DNA of 64,000 nt, taken from NCBI GenBank assembly GCA_963826695.1, contig CAWGXZ010000003.1, forward strand, positions 595,073-659,072, read 5' to 3'. Of this stretch, positions 39,610-49,983 are shown piece by piece. The DNA is from CAWGXZ01 sp963826695. Its GTDB lineage: Bacteria; Pseudomonadota; Gammaproteobacteria; Burkholderiales; Burkholderiaceae_C. The notes below the pieces were generated by a model that saw nothing but the letters and a program-made list of their open reading frames with translations, was not told where the DNA came from and searched no databases. The position numbers and the translations under genes were made by a program. The number at the start of each line of letters is the position of its first letter. The stretch's first letter is position 1.

Positions 39610-40038
39610 TCACTGGGCGCCCATCGCGGACTGTGGCAGACCAAAGACTCGGTCAAAAGCCCAGGTGAAGCCGATCGCATACACGAAGAAGAAAGCGAGC
39701 AGACCCACATTGGCGAGAAAGGCGGTCAGCATCGTCGTGTCCAGCCACAGAGCCATCACAGGAACGAGTATGAGCGTGAGACCCCCTTCGAATCCTGTTC
39801 CATGGGCCAAACGTCGAACGAAACCACGCCCCTTGACCGCTTGCTTGGACTCCCAGCGTTCGAAGAGCGCATTGAAGATGTAGTTCCAGCACAGCGCGAT
39901 GGTTGAAAGCACGACGGCCAGCAAGAAGGTAGAGCTGGCCGGTGTATCGAATGCCAGTGCCAATACCGGGCCGACGAACGCGATGGCTCCAGCTTCATAC
40001 AGCACAGCCTGAAGTACTCGACGTGTTCTTGGTGTCAT
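39610..40038 (-). CDS. PACE family multidrug efflux transporter
   Basis: This 142-residue protein has four membrane helices in two repeated pairs, the plan of proteobacterial antimicrobial compound efflux (PACE, formerly BTP) proteins. AIAFVGPVLALAF and ALCWNYIFNALFERWE (helix 2 with the conserved W-N and F-E-R-W-E motif) are clear; the second pair has GTGFEGGLTLILVPVM and FVYAIGFTWAFDRVF. Members export biocides such as chlorhexidine or short diamines. ATG 40038 is the start. It sits among small cassette-like genes. Confidence 0.88.
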   Translation of the reverse strand: MTPRTRRVLQAVLYEAGAIAFVGPVLALAFDTPASSTFLLAVVLSTIALCWNYIFNALFERWESKQAVKGRGFVRRLAHGTGFEGGLTLILVPVMALWLDTTMLTAFLANVGLLAFFFVYAIGFTWAFDRVFGLPQSAMGAQ

Positions 40039-40086
40039 GCGTCGGTGAACGATGCGCGCGCTTTGGAAGGTGGCTTGGCTTGTGAA

Positions 40087-40184
40087 GCTCAACGTTGGAT
40101 TCAGCGGCCGCCGAAGGCGGTACGCTGGAATGATGGTCTCGGCCCCGTGCTCACAATCCAAATTTGACGAGCTCGGAGTTGAGC
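40087..40184 (-). repeat. possible integron attC-like recombination site
   Basis: GCTCAAC (40087-40093) and GTTGAGC (40178-40184) are perfect 7-bp inverted ends that fit the attC consensus RYYYAAC/GTTRRRY. Inside them TTGGATT (from 40095) pairs with AATCCAA (from 40155), and a central CCGCC-GGCGG hairpin is present. The 98-bp length is in the attC range, and the site lies between two same-strand small genes where a cassette boundary would be. The spacing of the inner boxes is not canonical and no integrase is in the window. The rest of the 40039-40393 gap holds nothing recognisable. Confidence 0.35.
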
Positions 40185-40393
40185 TTTGCAAAGCCTGCCT
40201 TACGCGTACCGGACCAACTGCACCAGCCGGCGACTGCGCCGTGCGTCGCCCAGCTGCGCTGCTCCCATTTCCTCCTCGGCCCAGCCCATCGCATGCCCTG
40301 TCATCAGATGTCAGAGCAGGCATCTTCTCAGCGTCCCGGTGCCTCGGAACAGAGATGTGGGTAATGGGATGGGGTTAAGCATGTGCGCGCAAA

Positions 40394-40759
40394 CTATAAC
40401 CCCCTGGAGTTTCCCGGCTCGAAGTGGTGCAGCGAGCCCGAGCCATCTGGTCGAAGACTGCGAAATGACTCTCCATCGCGGAAGACCCTGATTCCACAGA
40501 CCTTGCGACCTTGGTTCATTTTCTTCCATTGACTGCAGTAGGCACTCCCCTCTATCGTGAGCTGACCCTCGTCTTCAAAAGTCGTTCGGCCATCGGCACT
40601 GGTTACCCGAAGTTTCCTCTTGCCTTCGGGAGTCATGAAGACTGCGAACGTTCCTCCACTCTCATTCCTGCCAACCTCGGTGTTTCCGGACGCTAGAGCA
40701 AAGTGCTCCTCAACCGAAATTGGCACAGGACTTGATCGAGCCGCCAAGGAAATCAGCAA
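40394..40759 (-). CDS. hypothetical exported protein, start region disturbed by an IS end
   Basis: The frame from TTG 40759 gives 121 residues with no family I recognise; the C-terminal half has C-S-Q-W-K-K ... K-V-C-G-I-R-V-F with two cysteines. Upstream in frame the sequence reads LFTLSCALLISLAARSSP, a good signal peptide, but no start codon lies in that frame. ATG 40803-40801 (ATGAATTTCGCAGGG) lies within the adjacent IS end and is out of frame by one base. The native start was probably displaced by the IS insertion. Confidence 0.5.
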   Translation of the reverse strand: MLISLAARSSPVPISVEEHFALASGNTEVGRNESGGTFAVFMTPEGKRKLRVTSADGRTTFEDEGQLTIEGSAYCSQWKKMNQGRKVCGIRVFRDGESFRSLRPDGSGSLHHFEPGNSRGL

Positions 40760-40776
40760 GGCACAGCTGAGGGTAA

Positions 40777-42477
40777 ATAGTCGGCCCTGCGAAATTCATT
40801 TTCTGCTCCACCGACGCATCCGGTTTCCACTGCGGCCGACGTGTCCATCACCGCTTCTGAATCGGTCTCCACCAAGCGCCTGGACACAGATTCAGGCAAA
40901 CGTCAAACAGCCGCCACGGCCCGCTGACGCGGCTCGCTGCGGCCGTGCTTGGTACAGCGCCATCTGCAGCAGGCGCAAAAAAACCGGCCCGATGCCCAGA
41001 CGGGCAATGGCGCGCAGTAGCCAGCGCAGGTTGTAGCCCGCTGCGCAGCTGATGGCGTGCAGCGCATCGCCCAAGGCTCCCTTCAGCCAGCAGCGATCGA
41101 GGCGGTGATCGGACTTCAGATGCCCGATCGCCGGCTCGATCGCCTGGCGCCTGCGCAGCCAGCCCTTTTGCTGCGGACTCAGGCTCTTGAACCTGCCGCG
41201 GTGAATGATCTGCACGCCCGGGTTGTCGGCGTCCACGCCGCGGAAACCCAGGTCGACCACGACCTGCTTGAACGCGACGCTCAGGTCCTGCGTGATGTTT
41301 CTCGCCTGCTCGAGCACGGCGCTGAGAATGTGCCCGTCGTACGGATTGCCTGGGAAGGTGCGTGCGCCGAGCATCAAGCCGTGCTGGTGCGAGACGACCA
41401 CCGCGTTCTTGACCCCGAACTCGTAGGGCTTGCGTGCCTTGCCCTTGCCGATGCACTCGACCTCCGGAGCGTGCAGGGCGTACAGCTTGTTCTTGTGGTG
41501 GCGTTGCTGGGTCCGAACCCGCTCGGCGCGCTCCAGCCACATCATCAACTCGGCCAGCGCCTTCGGGCTTTGCGTCGCGAACTCCGGCGCCCCGATCCTG
41601 CGCTGAGCCTCGCGCATCACGATGCCGAGGATCGTGCGCTGGCGCTTGACGGTCCGCTTCAGCCGGCGGAACTGCTTGGCATGGGCGTAGCCGCCGGCCT
41701 TGCGGCGCAGCTCCTTGCCCTCCTTGGCAAAGGTCTGCTTCAGGCTGATGCCCGCGCGCTTGGCACTGCTTGCCACCTTATGCCGCGCGATCTCCAGCAG
41801 GCGGCTATCGACCGGGTGGGCGATGGCCTTCTCCTGCACGGTGGTGTCGACGATCACCCGCTCGAGGGCGGCAGGCTTGATGGCCTGCATCGCCACGGCG
41901 GCGTCGACGGTGGCCTTGAGCAACTGCTCCAGTCCTTCTTCGCCCACATCGCGGCGAAAGCGCCCGATCTGCGTCGGGTCGCACGGCAGGCGGTGCTCGT
42001 AGTAGTCCAGGCCGCTGAAGAACTGCCACAGCACGTTCTCGCTCCAGCGCGTGCACAGCTCTTCGTCGCTGAGGTTGAAGCTGTGCTTGAGGTACAGCAG
42101 GCTCACCATCAGCCGGATCGGCAGCTTGGGCCGGCCGGCGTTGCTGCGACCGGCGCCGACGATCACCTTGAAGGGGCCGGCCAAGTCGTGGCCTTCAATG
42201 CATTCGCCCACGCGGTCCTGGCGCTCGAACTTCACGGCCAGCGCCGCTTCGATCTGCCCCCACGGCATGCGTTGCGCCAACACCGCCAGAGGATCGCGCA
42301 GGTTGATCATGGCGTCGATTCGGGAGCGGAAAAAGTCTGGCGTCGGCATCAGCATTCCCTCAAGAATCCAACTCCATTAGATTGGAAATCAAGGGAAATC
42401 GCCATCGGTGTTGACCCGAAAACAGCAGCATTGACAACGGGTTACGACGGGAATCAGGGTTATGCAGGGCCGACTAT
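40777..42477 (-). mobile_element. IS5-family insertion sequence (about 1.7 kb)
   Basis: ATAGTCGGCCCTGC at 40777-40790 and its exact complement GCAGGGCCGACTAT at 42464-42477 are 14-bp inverted ends around a single 487-codon transposase gene. The outer boundaries may be a few bases inside this (GGCCCTGC only). No direct target duplication is obvious, and the two flanks carry different genes (a hypothetical gene on the left, a cut methyltransferase on the right), so an insertion followed by deletion is likely. Confidence 0.75.
40892..42355 (-). CDS. IS5-family transposase
   Basis: This 487-residue transposase has an N-terminal DUF772-like domain (LPIRLMVSLLYLKHSFNLSDEELCTRWSENVLWQFF). A DDE region follows: RVIVDTTVQEKAI holds the first aspartate and VVVDLGFRGVD the second. 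The glutamate lies in RRQAIEPAIGHLKSDHRLDR. The frame is complete, so the element may be active. It occupies nearly the whole element between the 14-bp ends. Confidence 0.9.
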   Translation of the reverse strand: MLMPTPDFFRSRIDAMINLRDPLAVLAQRMPWGQIEAALAVKFERQDRVGECIEGHDLAGPFKVIVGAGRSNAGRPKLPIRLMVSLLYLKHSFNLSDEELCTRWSENVLWQFFSGLDYYEHRLPCDPTQIGRFRRDVGEEGLEQLLKATVDAAVAMQAIKPAALERVIVDTTVQEKAIAHPVDSRLLEIARHKVASSAKRAGISLKQTFAKEGKELRRKAGGYAHAKQFRRLKRTVKRQRTILGIVMREAQRRIGAPEFATQSPKALAELMMWLERAERVRTQQRHHKNKLYALHAPEVECIGKGKARKPYEFGVKNAVVVSHQHGLMLGARTFPGNPYDGHILSAVLEQARNITQDLSVAFKQVVVDLGFRGVDADNPGVQIIHRGRFKSLSPQQKGWLRRRQAIEPAIGHLKSDHRLDRCWLKGALGDALHAISCAAGYNLRWLLRAIARLGIGPVFLRLLQMALYQARPQRAASAGRGGCLTFA

Positions 42478-43775
42478 CTATCGCGCACTGCTTTACCCAC
42501 TCCTCGCGCTGAGAAGCATTCGCAGCAACTTCCTGCAGATAATTTCTTGGTATGCTACCTACTGCTATCAAATATCGAGCTTCGGCTACGAACTTCTTCT
42601 TGACCCAGAGTTTCTTCTGAAAGTCTTCGAGTTGCGCCAGGAAGTCAATCGCCTTTCCGGCAACACGCCTCACTACCTTGATCTTTGATAGGTACTGTTC
42701 AACGCGAGCGGCTGACTCGGTTTCGACATCATCAAGATGCATAACTTCATTCTTGATGTAGAAATCCAGCTCTCTTCGCAGGAAGCCTCGGAGGTCCTTG
42801 TGAATGAAGTAGTCAAAGGTGTTGCGCGCGGTATACCGGCGTAGGTGCGGTTCTATCCGCGTGTAATTGGCTCGTTCTCCGTTTGCCAAGACGTGAGGCT
42901 TGCCAAGTTCAGATTTCCAAGCGGCCAGTGACGTGTCGTCAACGGACAAGATGCGTCGAACGGCATGCTCGATGAGATCTTTCTGCGTAGGCGCCTTAGT
43001 CTTACCTTCCCGCAGATCGTCAGGCCAATCCGCGACAGTGGCTGGCCTGAACTCGAACCGGATGACAAGTTCCTTGCCAGATTCACCCTCGTTCCTCAGC
43101 GATGTAGTTTTCCCCGGCAGCGCCACCGGTTGGTAGAACGAAGACGCGGTCATTGCCTTCGCTGGCCTTGACGTTGCCGTGCTCACCCTCCGCCGCATCG
43201 ATCAGTCGCAGATGCACTCGCATCGGCGCTGTATCGTGCTCCGGGCGCAAGCGAAACACGTAGTCCCGCAAGTACTCGCCGGTCTTGATGTAGTACTGAT
43301 CGGCGTTGGCCCAGTGCAGCTTGACTTCCTCGCCTTCGTAAGGGATCGCGTAGACACCGGCCTTGTAGACGCGTCTCGATAGAAAGTCGCCCTCGGAGTA
43401 GTACCGTCGGAAGAAGCTGAGCAGGTGGTCATAGACCTCGCCTTCCAGCCCGCCCACGTCCACGGCTTCACTCTGCAACTTGGCTTGCAGTTCCTTGACC
43501 TTCGGCGATTGGGTGGGGTCCATTCCCGCGGCCTCAATGCCGGCAATGACTTTGGCCAGTTCCTTCTCGATCTCGGCCTTGTCCGCCGTCTTGTAGAGCG
43601 CGAATGCGGCTTGCACCTGCGGCAGCAGGTCCTTCTCCAGGAACTGGGTGATCTCGGCGCTCTTGGCATGCATGATCCGATAGAGGCCGAAGTCGAGGTC
43701 GGGCTGGTCGAGCTGGAACAGCTCTTTCAGCTTGCTGATCAGCTGGTGGCGCTTGTTGTCGTTGGGGGTGCTCAT
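42478..43775 (-). pseudogene. N-terminal part of a large site-specific DNA methyltransferase (Mod-like), frameshifted and cut by an IS
   Basis: From ATG 43775 the protein starts LISKLKELFQLDQPDLDFGLYRIMHAK, the N terminus of large adenine-specific methyltransferases (COG2189-like). After about 225 residues a frameshift near 43095-43110 moves it to a frame that continues GESGKELVIRFEFRPATVADWPDDLREGK. At about 42477 the IS5-family element ends the gene. The catalytic DPPY and SAM-binding motifs would be in the missing C-terminal part, so no activity is expected. It is 11 bases after the Fic gene and on the same strand. Confidence 0.8.
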
Positions 43776-43786
43776 CGGCGGCGCTT

Positions 43787-44918
43787 TCAGGCGTAAGGCT
43801 GGAACTGGTTGTTGTCTCGGCTGAGCAGTTGCATCAGCTTGGGATGAATGAATAGCTTCTCTTTGCCGAACGGCATTTCTCGCAGCACGCCCAAGTCAGC
43901 CAGGTCATGCAGGTAGCGGGATGCCGCCTGGCGCTGGGCGATGCCCTTGTCCACCAGGTTGCCGATGCGGCAATACGGCTGCTCAAAGATCACGTCCACC
44001 AGTTCGCGCGTGTAGATCTTGGGCAGCCGCTCGCGCACGTGCTCGGTGGTGTGCTCGGCCAGCTTGCGGATGGCGGCGATCTTGCCGGTGGTCCACTTGG
44101 AGGTTTCGGCCACGGCCTGCAGCATGAACTGCAGCCAGGGTTCCCACGCCTGGTCTCGCGTCACGCCCAGCAGCAGGCCGTAGTAGTCGGCCTTGTGCGC
44201 AATGACGTGGCGGCTGAGGTACAGGATGGGCAGGTTCAGCAACTCTTCCTGAATCAGGTAGAGGATGTTGATGACGCGGCCGGTGCGCCCGTTGCCGTCG
44301 GTGAAGGGATGGATGGCCTCGAACTGGTAGTGGCCCACAGCCATGCGGATCAGCGGGTCCAGCTCGGTCTGGTTGTGCAGAAAGCGCTCCCAGTTGGCCA
44401 GCATGTCGCGCAGGCGCGCTTCGCCTTCTGGCGGGGTGTAGATCACCTCACCTGTGCGGTCATTGATGAGCTGCGTGCCCGGCGTGCGCCGGATGTCCAT
44501 ATCCACGCCTTTCAGGGTGCGGCAAACATCCACGGCGGTGGCGGTGCACAGTGGCCGGTCTTTCAACGACTGGTAGCCGCGGTGCAAGGCGGTGCGATAG
44601 CGCAGCGCTTCCTTGGTGGCAGGGTCGGCGTTGTCTTGGCCCTGCGCGGGACTTTGGGCATATTGGAAGAGCTGGTCGGTGGTGGTGACGATGTTCTCGA
44701 TCTCCGAGCTGTCCTTGGCTTCCAGCAGCGGGATGGTGTTGATGAGCATCGCCTGGTTGGGGATCAGCTCAGCGGCTTGCTTCAGCTCGGCCAGGGCTGC
44801 ACGGGCCTCGATGCAGGCCTTGAGCACGGCATGGCTTTCCAGCTCGCGCGCGCGGAGGCAATGCGGGCAGCTGGTTGTGCGGCAGCTCAGGGCGCCACTG
44901 GGAAGCGAGGTTCGTCAT
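43787..44918 (-). CDS. Fic family protein (class II, AMPylator type), one frameshift near the N terminus
   Basis: The main frame (from 44827) contains the full Fic core. The catalytic motif is HPFTDGNGRTGR, and the class II inhibitory motif is S-S-E-I-E-N in KDSSEIENIV, upstream of the core. A C-terminal winged-helix-like region follows. A typical Fic N terminus (MTNLASQWRPELPHNQLPALPP) is read from ATG 44918 in another frame. The break is inside a CGCGCGCGCG run near 44848-44857, a place prone to sequence error. It belongs to the methyltransferase-Fic-helicase set; similar trios occur in restriction-like defence loci. Confidence 0.85.
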
Positions 44919-45086
44919 GATGCAAAAATGCTATTTCGGCGACACATTGGCAGCTTATGTCGCTGCGGGCAACACGTCAACCTGACATGTCCATGTTTTT
45001 TCAGTTCATCGACATGACACCGGCCACATGTTCCCTGCGACAACACGTGACGGCCCTCATGTCGCCAAAATGGCACTTCTAGAACA

Positions 45087-47965
45087 CTAGACGACGCTCC
45101 AGCGAAGCACGAACAGGCTCTGGTTGCGGCTGGCCCGGTGGAGCCGCTTCTGAAGTGCAGCGATGAGCCCATCACGCCGGGCTTCGATCTCGTCTTCCAC
45201 GGCGAAGATGTCTTGCCGCTGGCGGCGCTGCTCGGCCTCTGTCTTGCGGATGTCCTGCTGCAGGCGTTGGGCGTCTTCCATGCTCAGCGCCATGCGCGCC
45301 TGGCGCTTTAGGCCCTTGAGCTTGAGCTTGGTGTCCTTGAGGGCCTGTTCGGCCGATGCGATGCGGTCCTCGGCCCAGGCTTCGAGCTTGTCGCGCTCTT
45401 GCTGGAAGAACCGGTCATTCAGCTCCAGCGCACGGCTGAGCGTGGCCTCCAGCTGACGCTGCACGTTGCCTTGCAGCGCCATCGGCGGGCTGGCTTGCAG
45501 ATCCGCCGTGGTGGCCGAGAGGTAGAACAGCTTCTCGCAGCTCTCCTGGTCGATCACTTCGCCTGCGTCGGTGATGCAGGTGAAGACGAGATGCTCTTCT
45601 TGCTGAAAGCTGTCCAGCTCCAGCAGGCTGAGTTGCATCCACCCGGCCTGCCCGACCAGGCGCTCGACCATGCTGATGCGGGGCTTGTGGCTGCCGTAGT
45701 GGAAGGTCAGGCTTTGCGTTGGCGCTTGCAGGTTCCGGCCTGTCTCCAACACGTACTGGCCCAGTGGGTGCGTCAGCCGGTAGATGCGGGCATGCTCTGG
45801 TGGGGTTTCGCCCTTGCGGATGAGCTGGTAGGCGCCCGTGGGCGCCTGCAACAGCGGCGGCACCTGCAGGTCGAAGGCCAGCTTGGCGGAATCGAAACGC
45901 GCCTGGCCAGCCAGCACATATCGCGTCAGCCACCAGAAGAACCGGGTGATGCGGTCCAGCTGGCTTTCTGCGCGTTCCTTATGGCTGCGCAGCAGGTCGT
46001 GAATGTCGGCGTCGAAGTGCTCGAGGAGCAGCTTCTCGGTCTCTTGCATGCGGGCCTGAATGTCGGTGTCCAGCTCGGTGCGCAACTGCGTGAAGGCGGC
46101 GTCGATGTCGGCCGGTGTGCGGCAACGGTCATAGATCTCGGCGATGCGCTTTTCAAAGTCGATCCCGCTTTCGATCTGCCCCAAGACTTGGTCAGAGGCA
46201 CCGAACACGCCGTCGAACAGGTGGAACTTGTCGTGCAGCAGCTCCAGCACGCGCTGGTCGGCCGCGTTGCGCTGGTTCAGGAAGTTGATGACCACGACGT
46301 CGAAGCGCTGGCCGTAGCGGTGGCAGCGGCCGATGCGTTGCTCGACGCGCTGCGGGTTCCAGGGCAGGTCGTAGTTGACGACGAGCGAGCAGAACTGCAG
46401 GTTGACGCCCTCGGCCGCGGCCTCGGTGGCGATGAGGATCTCTGACTCGAGTGCGGAAGTGGTCGATCAACGCGGTGCGCCGGTCGATGGCTGGCGAGCC
46501 CGTGACGCGATCGGTGCCGGTGTTCTTGGCCAGCCAGCGTTGATAGATGCCGGTCGACGCCGGGCCCTGGTTGCCACCGCTGAACATGGTGACCTTGCCT
46601 GCGTAGCCGTGGGCTTCGAGGTAACGCGTCAGATAGTCTTGTGTGCGGCGGGACTCCGTGAAGATGACGGCCTTGCGGGCTGCGCCCATGGCGCCCATGC
46701 GCTCGAAGCCTTGGTGCAACGCCGACAGCAGCGCATGCGACTTCTGGTCTTCGCGGATGTTGCGTGCCAGGCGCAGGTACTCGTCCAGCTCGGCCAATTC
46801 CTCGCGCACCAGGGCGTAGTCCACTGGCGGTGTGCCGTCGGCGGCCGGAGTGGCGGGCTCAGCGTCCTCCAGCAGGTCTTCATCGAGGTCTTCGTCTTCG
46901 ATAAGCTGCTGGATCCACTCTTCGTCGATGGTCTGCTTGTCGAGCAGGCGCTGCAGGCGGGTGCGGATGGCTTGCAGCGTGGCAACCACTGCCTCGGTGG
47001 ACGACGCCAGCAGCTTGCGCAGGATGAGCCCGACGAGGTGCTTCTGCCGGCTGGGGAAGCCGTAGCTGAAGTCGCGCTGCAAGTAGGCCGAGATCAATTC
47101 ATAGAACTGGACTTCCTCTTCGGCCGGGGAGAAGGGGGTGGTGAGCGCGTGGCGCTGGGTGTACGGCACGTACTCCAACACTTCGCGCCGCAGGGTGCGC
47201 TTGATGAAGGGTTGCAGCCGACGGCGCAGCGCCCGAATGTCGCCGTCGAGCGGTGCTGTACTGCGATCGGAAACTGCCGCTCATCGCCGAAGATCTCTTC
47301 GTCGATAAGGGAAGTCAGGCCGTACAGCTCCATCAGAGAGTTTTGCAAGGGCGTTGCCGTCAGCAGCAGCTTCTTGCGGCCGGCCAAGGCGCGCTTCAGA
47401 GCTTGCCCGGTTTCATGGCTCTTGCGGTGGGCGTTGCGCAGCTTGTGCGCTTCGTCGATGACCACCAGATCCCAGGGCACGGCGCCGAGCTGTGCCTCCA
47501 TGCGGGCTGCGAAGTGGATGGACATGATGCTGATGACATCGCGGTCCAACGGTTCGTAGGTACCGCGTTCGCGCAGCAGATGCCAGGTGCGCTGCGTCCA
47601 GCACCTCGGCCGGGCAGATTGAACTTGTCGGCCAGCTCTTGCGCCCACTGTTTGCGCAAGGAGGCAGGGCAAATTACCAGCAGGCGGCGACGGCGCTCGG
47701 CCCAAAGCTGGCACAGCACGAGGCGCGGCTTCGATGGTCTTGCCCAGGCCCACTTCATCGGCGAGCACCACGCCCTTGCTGAGCGGGATTGTCAGGGCGA
47801 ACAGCGCGGCATCGATCTGATGCGGGTTCAGGTCGACACTGGCATCGAACAGCGACTGCGCGAGGCGGTCTTCTTCTGATGCCGCCGCGACGGCGTGTCG
47901 AGCTCCCACGCAAAGTACTCGTTGCGTGGTGTGCCGTGCTTTGCCCGGCGGCTTGGAGATCGCAC
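45087..47965 (-). pseudogene. SNF2-family DEAD/DEAH helicase of a defence-like locus, several frameshifts
   Basis: Joined across frames the gene gives one protein of about 950 residues, the usual length of these helicases. In order: NEYFAWEL near the start, DLNPHQIDAALFAL, motif I ADEVGLGKTIEA, motif II VVIDEAHKLRN, motif III LLLTATPLQNS, VIFTESRRTQDYL, motif V TEAAAEGVNLQF and motif VI QRIGRCHRYGQ. A long coiled-coil C-terminal region follows. Breaks are at about 47880, 47725, 47615, 47250 and 46445. All motifs are otherwise intact. The start is uncertain (GTG 47965 is a candidate). A 170-bp gap without genes separates it from the Fic gene. Confidence 0.8.
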
Positions 47966-48385
47966 TTCAATGCATCTGACACACTCCCTCCCTCGTTCTT
48001 GTCGGCAGATTTTGACGCATCGCCAGTCTTGTGGGATGCTGGATGCTCTGCAATCGTTCGCAGGTTGCCCCGGGGCGGAATCGCCCCGCGGTGCGCCCCC
48101 AGGCTCAGCGAGTTGCTCAGTGATTTGTCGAGCCGGCCACTCGTCTTAGCGCCGATCGGTCTAGAACGGGCAACCGCTGCTTGTTGAGACACCATGAGTC
48201 CGATGGATCAGGCGCACTGGCGGCAATCCTTGCGCTGCCGGTCATTCGGCAACGTCAAATCCAGGAGTTGCGGACCCCTGCGGGGCACGATCGGGTTCCT
48301 GCTGTCCGACTCTCCAAGGCACAGCGTTTTTACCCCGGCGACTCAGCAGCTTCGATCACAGGGCAGAATGCCGATGCAGCCCGCC
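47966..48385. other. gap between helicase and antitoxin genes with one strong hairpin
   Basis: No convincing gene is seen in this 420-bp stretch. CGGGGCG (48071-48077) and CGCCCCG (48082-48088) form a perfect 7-bp stem with a four-base loop, which could be a terminator or a regulatory hairpin of the divergent helicase and antitoxin units. An open frame from 48194 runs into the antitoxin gene, but its first 60 residues have no recognisable content. Confidence 0.4.
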
Positions 48386-48849
48386 ATGGACACCGCCCTC
48401 GTCAGCTTCCGCATCGATGCCGAGCTGCACCGCAAGGCTGCTGGGGTCTGCTCGAACCTCGGCCTGGAGCTCCATGATGTCCTCCGCGCACTCATCGCGC
48501 AGACCGCCCGCGACGGCGCTCTCCCCTTTTCGATCGGGTCCGCGCGCTCCACCCTCTCGTCCCAACCTGTTCGATTCCCATCATCGACCGATCCCGCCTC
48601 TGGTCTGATCTCCAGCCGCAAATTAGCGCCGAGACCGCCCTTACGCTGCTCATGCGCGTCATTGCCGAGCTTTCCAGCCGCTTGAGCGACGCGCTCGATG
48701 CAGCAGAGCGTGACGAGCCGCTGATCGCCGAGCTGACCACCAAACGCGACGAGGCGCTTGCGCTGCGGCGAAGCCTCGATGTCAACGACCCGTCTGCCGT
48801 TGGGGACGCGATTTCCGCCTGCCGTGCCTGGCTCGACAACCTTCGCTGA
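48386..48849 (+). pseudogene. RelB/DinJ-like antitoxin paired with a zeta toxin, frameshifted
   Basis: From ATG 48386 (in-frame ATGs also at 48368 and 48374) the protein begins MDTALVSFRIDAELHRKA, a ribbon-helix-helix DinJ/RelB-type DNA-binding domain. It continues VLRALIAQTARDGALPF. Near 48530 the sensible frame changes to one reading DRVRALHPLVPTCSIPI... and ending MRVIAELSSRLSDALDAAERDEPLIAELTTK...WLDNLR at 48849. The latter looks like the toxin-binding helical tail. The stop is two bases before the toxin ATG, so the two genes form one operon. Confidence 0.6.
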
Positions 48850-48851
48850 CC

Positions 48852-49981
48852 ATGGCCGACGCGTTATCGGAGCAGGATGCCAACCGCATTTATACGCGCG
48901 TAATTCGCGCTGACGCGCTTGCCGATCTCGCCCCTTCGAGCCGCCGCACCGCCGTGATCGTGGGCGGGCAGCCCGGTGCGGGCAAGGCTCAGGCAGCCTT
49001 CATGGTCCGCAGCCACTTAAGTCAAACCGCCGGTGCCGCGGTGTCGATATCCGGTGACGAGCTGCGCGAGTACCACCCGCACTGGCGTCAAGCGCCGCCC
49101 CACGATGCGCATGCGGACACAGACGTGCAGAACGATGTCGGCCGCTGGGTGGCTCGCCTGACGGCCGATGCCATCGCTGCCGGAGTCAACATCACGATCT
49201 CCAACACCATGCGCGACCCGCGCACTATTGCAGCACTGGCCACGAGCTTCAAGGCGGCAGGCTACGCTGTCGCCGCCGTTGTCCTCGCTACTGCGAGGGA
49301 CCGCAGCCGGCAAGTGACTCTCGCTCGCTACGACGTCGCCCGCAGCGCTGGGCTTACTGCTCGGTTCGTCTCCTCTTCCCTGCACGACGCCGCTTACCTT
49401 CAGCTGCCGCAAACGCTTTCGCAGCTGGAAGCCAGCCGATTGATCGACCGCCTTCAGGTCATCGCTCCCGGCGGCAGGCAGCTGTACGCCAATGAGCTTG
49501 AGGGCGACCGCTGGAAGCAGCCAGCACGCGGCAGCGCCGTTCTGAAGGACTTCCGCGAACGCCGGCCGACTGCGCAGGAGCAGGCCGACTCGGCGCTGCG
49601 CTGGCAGGCGCTCGCACAACACCTCTCGAACGACGCGTCCGTTCCGCGCGAGGTCGCCAGCCAGGCGGTCGCCTGGTCAAACGAGGCGACCGAAGCTCTG
49701 AAGCGCGACCCGATGCCTTGCGCCTGTTCCGTTTGGGACACGAGGCGCAGGCGTTCCGAACGATGCCCCGGAGCGAGTTCGAGCGCGAGTTCCCGCAGAA
49801 CGGGAAGGCGATCCAGCGTCTCGACGAGGCCGTGCGCTTCGCTGAGAAGAGCTTCGCCCTTGCGGTCGACCGGGAGCGCTTCGTCGCCAAGAGCCGAGAG
49901 AAGATCGCCGAGCGCATTGCCGAGGGCCGTTTGAGCGGCCCTGAACGCGAACCGAAGGATCACGGCGCAAGGACACGGTAA
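48852..49981 (+). pseudogene. zeta toxin family protein (UDP-N-acetylglucosamine kinase type), one frameshift
   Basis: Residues 1-285 are in the frame of ATG 48852. They show the zeta toxin P-loop GGQPGAGK, the substrate-binding block ISGDELREYHPHW and SNTMRDPRTI. A one-base shift at about 49715 (after LKRD) continues as DALRLFRLGHEAQAFRTMPRSEFEREFP... to 49981. The catalytic domain is complete before the break. Zeta toxins phosphorylate UDP-GlcNAc and block cell-wall synthesis unless the antitoxin binds. It converges with the relaxase gene. Confidence 0.8.
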
Positions 49982-49983
49982 GT

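Noticed and set aside
41057..42688. 543-codon open frame on the plus strand
   Set aside because: It is antisense to the IS5-family transposase, whose motifs are complete.
45000..45080. Direct repeat with ACACGT and CATGTC words between the Fic and helicase genes
   Set aside because: The similarity is short and imperfect, and no clear operator or terminator could be defined.
48194..48385. N-terminal extension of the antitoxin
   Set aside because: The first 60 codons lack any family pattern; the RHH domain begins at MDTALVSF.
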